NCBI GenBank assembly: GCA_039111635.1
Contig: JBCAQO010000014.1
Coordinates: forward strand, 682,001 to 746,000
From: Heterobasidion occidentale
Taxonomy: Eukaryota > Basidiomycota > Agaricomycetes > Russulales > Bondarzewiaceae
Reading direction: 5' to 3'
DNA: 64,000 nt
The notes under the pieces are model-generated. The model had not been told where the DNA came from, searched no databases, and saw only the letters and a list, made by a program, of their open reading frames with translations. Below, piece after piece: positions 58,613-64,000 of this stretch. The translations under genes were made by a program, and so were the position numbers. The number at the start of each line of letters is the position of its first letter. Positions within the stretch are counted from its first letter, which is position 1.

Positions 58613-60320
58613 ACAAGGGAGTTGAGGAACCCCTTGTCTCAGAAGGTGGCGGAGAGGAAAGGACCCTCCACACCACAGGTACCGGTTTCACGCACAGGAC
58701 ACCGAAGTTGCGTCCTGCATGACGTTAAACTGTGAAAAGAGAAGAAGGCAGGGGAAGTACCTGGCCATGCGCGTTTCAACTCTCCGGTCTGGAAGGACAA
58801 GCATCCCACACTCTCGTTGTCAAGAGGTATTCTGACAAGCGAATCGGGCGTCCTGCTTGGATCCCCAGTTTTACAGGACCCTTTCCGCATTAGGAGGTCC
58901 TTTGAATTCAACAAATAACTGGTACTGATATGCCGGCTCCTCGATCTTGTGGCATGATCGAGAGGCTATGATGATGCAAGAATATTGGTGGGAAATCGTG
59001 TTGCATGTTCACCGTTGGGGAACGGTGGACCCTACCTCGCTGTCAAGGTCTGACAGGTGTCTTGGACGTCCCACTTTGGATCTCCAGTTTTACAGGGTCG
59101 TTTCCGCATTAGGGGGCCCTATCTGCGATGCCGGTGATTTAGTGGCCGCACTCCACTAAGTAACCAAATAGGACAAATACATCCGCAACGATGTAAAACT
59201 ACGAAAGGCTTGGTCCGCAATGACTATAAACTACGGTCGTCCGGAACGACGTTAAAGCTACCAAGAACCCTCGGAGCGTGGTTGTATTCTGGCAGATGGT
59301 GGAAGGGAGGGCCTCCACCATTGCAGAACCCTGCCGACTAGGTCAAGGCGCTTCCATATTCTATACGCCTTACAGTAAAAGAATATGGGGTCGACACGGT
59401 TCAATTCCGTGCGAGGGGTTTGGGGACATGGAGCGGGTTGTCAGCCATCCGACAGGACCACAACTACTCCATGGTGCGCCCATTCTACCCTTGAAGTCTG
59501 AAGCAAGGATTCCGCTTCAAGGGCCAGTCAAGAGGCAACTGGGATAGTGCCTCAGGTTTAGGACGTCCTCCATGACGGTAAACTGGGGTTGCCCTTTCCT
59601 TTACAGGGCCAACGTCCGAGAAGACGTTAAACTACCGCTCCTTTCAGCATAGGAGATGTCGATCGACATCGTTGTTGAAGCCACGATGTTGATCTAGTCC
59701 GCGATGACGATAAACTAGTGTCCCTCTGTTCTAGGGAAGTCATATTGGAGCTGGAATTACCGCGTCCAGCTGCAATAGTCCGAAATGACCTTAAACTACC
59801 CTCACCCCGGAGGATTAAATCTATCGAGGCTCGGGAGGTTCAAGCCAGGCGATAGTGGACGTCCGCAATGACTATAAACTAGTTGCCGTCCTTCATGACG
59901 ATAAACTGAGCAGCCCTTCATTCACAGGGCCATGTGAGTTGTGTCAAAATAGGCTCTCAAGTCTATTCTCGCAACTCTATAAGTTATCCGGTTTGATATA
60001 GTATAAACCGTCACCATCTTCCTCAGTAGGAACCCTGTCAAGACGGCTGTACTTGGTCTAGGGCTCTATGCGCATCACCGATGAATGTTCCGGCGCGCAG
60101 AAAAGGTCTTCTATCTTGTTTACAGGTACTCCTACGTCGGAAGATGGATAGGTCCGCAACGACCTTGGCGTAAACTAGCAGGGCAGTCCGCAACGACTTA
60201 TGTATAAACTAGCCTCAGTCCGTGAAGACTTAAGGATAAACTAGAGGACGTCCGCAAAGACGCAAAACTACGGACGTCCGGCACGACGTTAAACTACCAG
60301 GACATACCTTACGCTGACCC
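58613..60320 (+). repeat. Long 3' region of the gypsy element packed with small structured repeats
   Basis: No long coding frame. Contains about 15 copies of a module with a mini-hairpin GTC-N6-GAC followed 1-8 nt later by TAAACT(A/G). Copies start near 58711, 59179, 59213, 59238, 59564, 59612, 59697, 59777, 59860, 59887, 60152, 60186, 60217, 60249 and 60275. Also two longer hairpins at 58875-58901 and 59094-59120 and small GCCCT...AGGGC hairpins after some modules (59591-59609, 59913-59930; TCCCT/AGGGA at 59721-59737). Confidence 0.85.
58812..59120 (+). repeat. Two diverged copies of an ~85-bp unit with a conserved-loop hairpin
   Basis: Units at about 58812-58901 and 59037-59120 share CTCG(T/C)TGTCAAG, TTGGATC(C/T)CCAGTTTTAC and the loop TTTCCGCATTAGG. 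The hairpin stems differ but both pair: AGGACC/GGTCCT and AGGGTC/GGCCCT, with loops of 15 nt each. Confidence 0.8.
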
Positions 60321-60770
60321 CAAATAATTACCGTCAAGGTGGATACCATGGTTTACTCAAGAAGCCATGGGGTTCAAAGTCTATTCTTCAAAATCCTTAC
60401 CTCGTGTTCAATACGCGGAGCGTGGCTGCATGCTCGCTCCCATGTGACAAACAAACTCTGGACGAACACCAATCTCTAACCAGGACGGGCCACCGTATGG
60501 GGCTGACAGAGTTAGGGATCTTCAAAGGGGTCTTGCCGGACTCAAGACAAGTCAAGAGCTGTCTACTCTTGATAGGTTGGTGGGCCTAAGCCTTAGTAAA
60601 GCGATCAACCCACACACCTGGAGTCCCCCTCGATACCGGAGATCACGGAGATGAAGATCTATCCTGGAAACACTGAAGCATGGCCTTCGGCATTTTGAAG
60701 AAGAACGACACACACCCATCCACAGACGAGTTTCTAACTCATCTATAAATCATTCGCACCAGCACTTTCT

Positions 60771-61100
60771 TTGACCACAAGCAGGGAGTCCTGCTTCGAG
60801 GGATCGCCTTTTGACTCGAGGGATTGCCTCGCATCAAAACGTAACGGTGAAGGAAGAACACCGGGAAGAAACACGGTATTGTGGCGATACCGCATGACTT
60901 CAAATCAAACAGCTCAACGGAGATGGAAAACTCCTAGGCGTTGTAAACGACGTAGGTCGGTCTTCGCCCCAGAAAACGAAGTCATACCAGAAGTCGCATC
61001 TGGTCTTATTTGGGTCAAGAAACAAATTGCTGATGGAAAGATGATGAGGCTCGTGGAAGCGAGTAGTCCCCTCAGGAGTTGGGACCTAGAAAGGGGGTAA
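60771..61100 (+). other. Short open frame just before the 3' LTR
   Basis: Reads to a stop two bases before the LTR; the last part (FAPENEVIPEVASGLIWVKK) has coding-like composition. Unidentified and possibly a remnant. Confidence 0.25.
61088..61097 (+). promoter_or_regulatory. Polypurine tract (second-strand primer)
   Basis: AGAAAGGGGG three bases before the 3' LTR, the expected site for plus-strand DNA priming. Confidence 0.8.
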
Positions 61101-61731
61101 TGTTATGACTTGACCGATCGGGGCCCGTCGGGGCTGGTCTATCCGATGGTTCAAGCATCACATGCTAGGCGGCTTCACCATGGAGCGTACATCAAGGTAT
61201 TCGGATGTCCTTACGGTCCGACTGAACCGATGGTTCCTCAAGACATCAGTATAGGATATATGGGAAGGGTCAATGATACAGCGGATTGATAAGGCAGGCA
61301 TTCACATGCCATGGGCTTAGGGCTTATGGGTAAGCACCTCGTCGCACTAGGATGGATAGGTGCGACTGGAGAAGTACAAGAGTAGGCGCCGGCTGAGAAA
61401 GACGGCGACCATAGCTCTCCTGGGATGGGTACCCGGAGAAGCACGGACTCTTACCCTATACCCTATACAGTATATAAGGCCCATAGAATAGGCTGAGGAT
61501 CTTCAGTCTATTCTCTTCGTTTACCACTGTCTTCCTACAGTGGAACCTTCGTTTGTTCGTATCTTCCTATACGGACACTTCGTTCCCTACCGTCTTCCTA
61601 CGGTAGAATAATCATTAAAACTTCCTGTATCACAGCCTGATACAGTTGAGACTATCCCCACCACTCAGTCCATCGTGCGACCTAGGGAAGAACCTGTTAC
61701 TCTTGGGTTATCGAACGAGCAGTTCGTAACA
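61101..61731 (+). repeat. 3' LTR (631 bp)
   Basis: Same length as the 5' LTR with four transitions. Directly preceded by a polypurine tract and followed by ATAGC. Confidence 0.96.
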
Positions 61732-61736
61732 ATAGC
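61732..61736. repeat. 5-bp target duplication ATAGC, right
   Basis: Matches 50961-50965. Confidence 0.9.
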
Positions 61737-61740
61737 TGTG

Positions 61741-61830
61741 AAAAAATATAAGGCACCATCAGGACTTGAACCCTCATAACTTGAATAAACCCTTGTCTTG
61801 TCAGCACAATATAACCACTTCACCACAATC
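61741..61830 (-). ncRNA. Degenerate tRNA-like / Pol III unit
   Basis: On the minus strand: A box TGGTGAAGTGG (about 61815-61825), perfect B box GGTTCAAGTCC (61762-61772) and a T6 terminator at 61741-61746. The acceptor and T-stems do not pair well, so it is not an intact tRNA; an anticodon-like loop CTGACAA with a four-of-five-pair stem is present. Likely a tRNA pseudogene or SINE-type head lying inside the second TIR element. Confidence 0.5.
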
Positions 61831-62059
61831 ACAATAATGATGTATATTGTAGCAAGCATATAACTACATAAAGGGGTTGAAGATACCTAAGACACTTCTG
61901 GGGAGGGCCTCATTTGTGTGGGGAACCCGGTTTGGCCTGAAATCTTGAACCTTTAGATAAAAATATGACGTGGGGGCCAGTAGGAACTGGGGCCCTTGAG
62001 GCTAACAGCAGAGGGCCAGCTTCTGTAGGGACATAGGATTGGACCTTGCCAGCGACAAG

Positions 62060-62180
62060 CCACTTATGGACGGGCATTGGATCGAACCTTTGGGCAAAAT
62101 TTGGCTTTTCCGTACGGATTATGATCGGACATCAGGCCAATTTTTGGGTTGTTTCTGTACGGATTAGGATCGGACCTCTT
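62060..62180. repeat. Subterminal repeats, right end of second TIR element
   Basis: ATTGGATCGAACCTTTGGG, TTTCCGTACGGATTATGATC GGAC and TTTCTGTACGGATTAGGATC GGACCTC, about 50-60 bp apart, leading into the TIR. Confidence 0.65.
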
Positions 62181-62208
62181 ATACCATATGCCAGGGTCCC
62201 CATGTTGT

Positions 62209-63459
62209 GCATGCTTCGAGTTGCAGAAGGCCAAAGGAGAGATCGATGTGCTCCGTAAGAAGCTTGATGACACATTTTGTGAGTATCTTGAATATGAAAA
62301 GCACGAGATAATAGAAACCTGCTGCTTTGAGTTGTCGACGGAGTATATGCTGCTTAAAAGTGAAACAACTGTGAGATGTTAATAACAAACCCAAAGTACT
62401 CACAGAGGATCCAGAGTAGTGACCGATACTGTACAAAGTGATCATAAGGAAAAATCCGACTTGCGCAGGACGCAGAAAGCTTGGACACACACCTGGACAC
62501 TGTACTTTGGATTGAGCGGAAGGGAAGGGTCAGCGACTCAGCATGTCGACGGAGCAAACAGTTCTGTCACGGTCCCGCATCACATCGTGTTCTTTTTCTA
62601 AATTTTTTTTTAATTTTTAAATCAACATATTTATATCTCGCACAGCCAAAGGCTAGTGGCGGCTATGTAAAACAGAGAGTAGTCTGTCATGTAATGCTAA
62701 GTGTGAGGCTCATTTAAGGCCCAGATTGTCATCTACAAAAAATCACCGTAATGAAAGAGGATAGGCAGGGTTCCTCGAAAGGACGGGAATGGCTGTTACA
62801 AACTCGTTTACTTTCTTACGTACTCGTACTTTCCCACCTTCCATATAGGGATACGTTGGACCCTTCCCAAGTCTATACCTCGCGTTCCTGCTCCATAGTT
62901 ACTTGGTCCGTGCATCTACACTCATGTATTTATAGATTCGTGCGCAGTAGTGGAAGCCTTAGGCTATCCACCTTTGTCTAATCACAGAACTACTGTTCAT
63001 CAGTCTTCTTGGTTACAAGCATCGGTTTGATCAAGTCCACACAAACAACCTCCTATTCCATCATCCCCATATTTGTGGTTTAGGTCATCTCGTCATTTAC
63101 AGTCGTTCATGACATCTGGATAGCCTCTCAAACCCAACCTACACCACAGGTACTCTCGAATCTCTTTTTCAGCAGAACACCGGCTACATACATACGACGC
63201 TAGGCAGTCCCAAAAGACAAGCGTTCGTCGACCGTACTAGTTACTATACACTTCGAGCGAACGATTGGGCGATACCACTTCATTGAGGGTCGCTTCAGGT
63301 TGTAGAATATCTCTGTCTGGTAATCAACCCAGCTGAGGTACGACCGATACAATCGCACTTGACGTTACATATGGTATACGTACTTTACGACACGCATACG
63401 TACTACAGGAGAAGCTGCTGTTGCCTTGACCCTCAATTCTAATCAAATCGAGACTAGCG
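62209..63459. other. Flank between the two retroelements, no recognised gene
   Basis: Plus strand just after the duplication reads FELQKAKGEIDVLRKKLDDT to a GTGAGT donor at 62280, possibly an exon fragment. AT-rich near 62600-62640. The 5' LTR of the next retroelement may lie within 62700-63400 but cannot be bounded without its partner. Confidence 0.35.
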
Positions 63460-64000
63460 CGGGCTTCTAAGATTATCCACCACGACTTCCAAAGGAAAAG
63501 GAAGAGACGTAGGGCGAGTTCCACACGGGACCGACTACTTTGAATACTCGAAGGTATACCAGCACCTAGGACAACCCATCAGAAGAACCTCGAAAGGAAA
63601 TTGGATATATACGGGAGGACCGGATAGCGGAAAAACAGTAGACGCTCCACTCGTAGCCTGGGAAGACAGAAGGGCACCACTCAGAACCGTAGCACCACTC
63701 CTGGCAAGAACCCCATTGGCAGGACCCATCGATATCCCCAAAGAAGACATCACAGAGGGAATTATCCCCAAAGGGGCAATAACACCGATAGACGAAAGTG
63801 ATCCAGAACCACCCCGAAACCCGCCAACCCCACCAACCGAAGATCCGAATCCACCGGAAGACCCTCCCGGAGACCCCGAAACACCCGAAGACGACCCAGA
63901 AGAATCTGACGACGATATGTCAGATAAACTAAACAAACCGAAGGAATATGATGGAACGAGAACCCAGTACAGAGAATGGATTTACGAATGCCACATGTAT
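63460..64000 (+). CDS. Gag region of a second gypsy-like retroelement, cut by the window end
   Basis: Open from about 63460 to the edge. Reads DYFEYSKVYQHLGQPIRRTS, GNWIYTGGPDSGKTVDAPLV, a Pro/Glu/Asp-rich stretch, then MSDKLNKPKEYDGTRTQYRE and WIYECHMY. The last part matches the style of gag starts (here 52083: KLRLPDNFDG.R). The acidic leader before the Met parallels the leader before gag in the complete element, so this is a related but distinct element. Confidence 0.65.

Larger units (their letters stand above)
50966..61731 (+). mobile_element. Full-length Ty3/gypsy chromovirus-type LTR retrotransposon
   Basis: Bounded by two 631-bp LTRs (TGTTATGACT...TTCGTAACA) and the 5-bp duplication ATAGC. 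Gene order gag, protease, RT, RNase H, integrase, chromodomain is that of chromoviruses. The 10.77-kb length is large for the group because of about 3.9 kb between the integrase stop (57227) and the 3' LTR. LTRs differ at only four sites (all transitions), so insertion is recent, yet pol has three apparent frameshifts. It lies inside a DNA transposon. Confidence 0.96.
50618..62200. mobile_element. Second TIR element of the same family, split by the gypsy element
   Basis: Inverted ends: AGGATCCCGGCGTATG... from 50618 and, read inward from 62200, GGGACCCTGGCATATG...; both continue ATAAGAGGTCCGATCC. They share the start (AGGA-CCC) and the AGAGGTCCGATCC core with the 11161-12282 element. Flanking 8-mers TATGTTGT (50610-50617) and CATGTTGT (62201-62208) differ at one base and are read as an aged 8-bp duplication. 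Without the LTR element and one ATAGC copy it is about 812 bp. No transposase. Subterminal TTTCCGT...GGATTAGGATCGGACCTC repeats lie inside both ends. Confidence 0.78.

Noticed and set aside
58711..60297. Repeats in the gypsy 3' region as a CRISPR array
   Set aside because: Eukaryotic retroelement; spacing is irregular and repeats are degenerate, with no cas genes.
58711..60297. Known self-cleaving ribozymes
   Set aside because: The hammerhead core CTGATGA...GAAA is not present in the modules, and no other ribozyme consensus fits what I can see.
60771..61100. Short frame before the 3' LTR as a real gene
   Set aside because: Only its last third looks coding; kept only as a low-confidence note.
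61741..61830. Functional tRNA gene
   Set aside because: Acceptor and T-stems do not pair, although A and B boxes and a terminator are present.

Overview
The window is nuclear DNA of a filamentous basidiomycete, most likely an Agaricomycete. The genes are intron-dense, with about 50-70 nt GT-AG introns on both strands. The housekeeping set is fungal: SWR1, KRI1, ECM31, GEP4, an MDL-type ABC transporter and clathrin light chain. Three paralogues of the basidiomycete-typical DUF6533 membrane family, a GH12 endoglucanase and a Ty3/gypsy chromovirus are also present. No operon logic applies; neighbouring genes are functionally unrelated. Assignments rest on reading translations and recalling family motifs; no database was searched.

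Layout. 0.6-2.0 kb (-): PKA catalytic subunit. 2.5-4.65 kb (-): SNPTN-type ion permease. 5.07-10.75 kb (+): SWR1 remodelling ATPase. 10.9-12.5 kb (-): unidentified gene whose intron holds a 1122-bp TIR element with a perfect 8-bp duplication and captured coding sequence. 13.0-15.6 kb (-): KRI1. 15.85-17.0 kb (-): ECM31/PanB. 17.9-20.4 kb (+): unidentified protein with an 11-residue KEN-box repeat. 21.0-21.8 kb (-): small unidentified gene. 22.05 kb: tRNA-Thr(CGT). 23.0-24.4 kb (+): C2H2-like protein. 25.5-29.3 kb (+): very long HSL-type lipase. 29.9-31.1 kb (+): GH12 enzyme. 31.6-33.2 kb (-): multi-pass membrane protein. 33.9-37.2 kb (-): MDL-type ABC half transporter. 38.2-44.6 kb: three DUF6533 genes (+,+,-). 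46.5-47.5 kb (-): clathrin light chain. 47.6-48.6 kb (+): GEP4 phosphatase. 49.2-50.6 kb (-): broken LRR-like gene.

The right-hand 13.4 kb is a nest of mobile DNA. A second member of the same TIR family (50618-62200, 8-bp duplication with one mismatch) was split by a full-length 10.8-kb gypsy element (50966-61731; 631-bp LTRs differing at 4 sites; 5-bp duplication ATAGC). That element has gag, protease, RT/RNase H and integrase with a chromodomain, unusual overlapping reading frames after the integrase, and a long 3' region. The window ends inside the gag region of another gypsy-like element (63.46 kb onward).

The most unusual signals are in the gypsy element. Three consecutive LTR hairpins have different stems but the same hexaloop CTTCCT. 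About 15 copies of a small module, GTC-N6-GAC followed by TAAACTA, lie in the 3' region, one with a compensatory stem change. Two further hairpins share a 15-nt loop and have covarying stems. A 10-nt match between the predicted transcript 5' end and the sequence just after the 5' LTR indicates Tf1-like self-priming.
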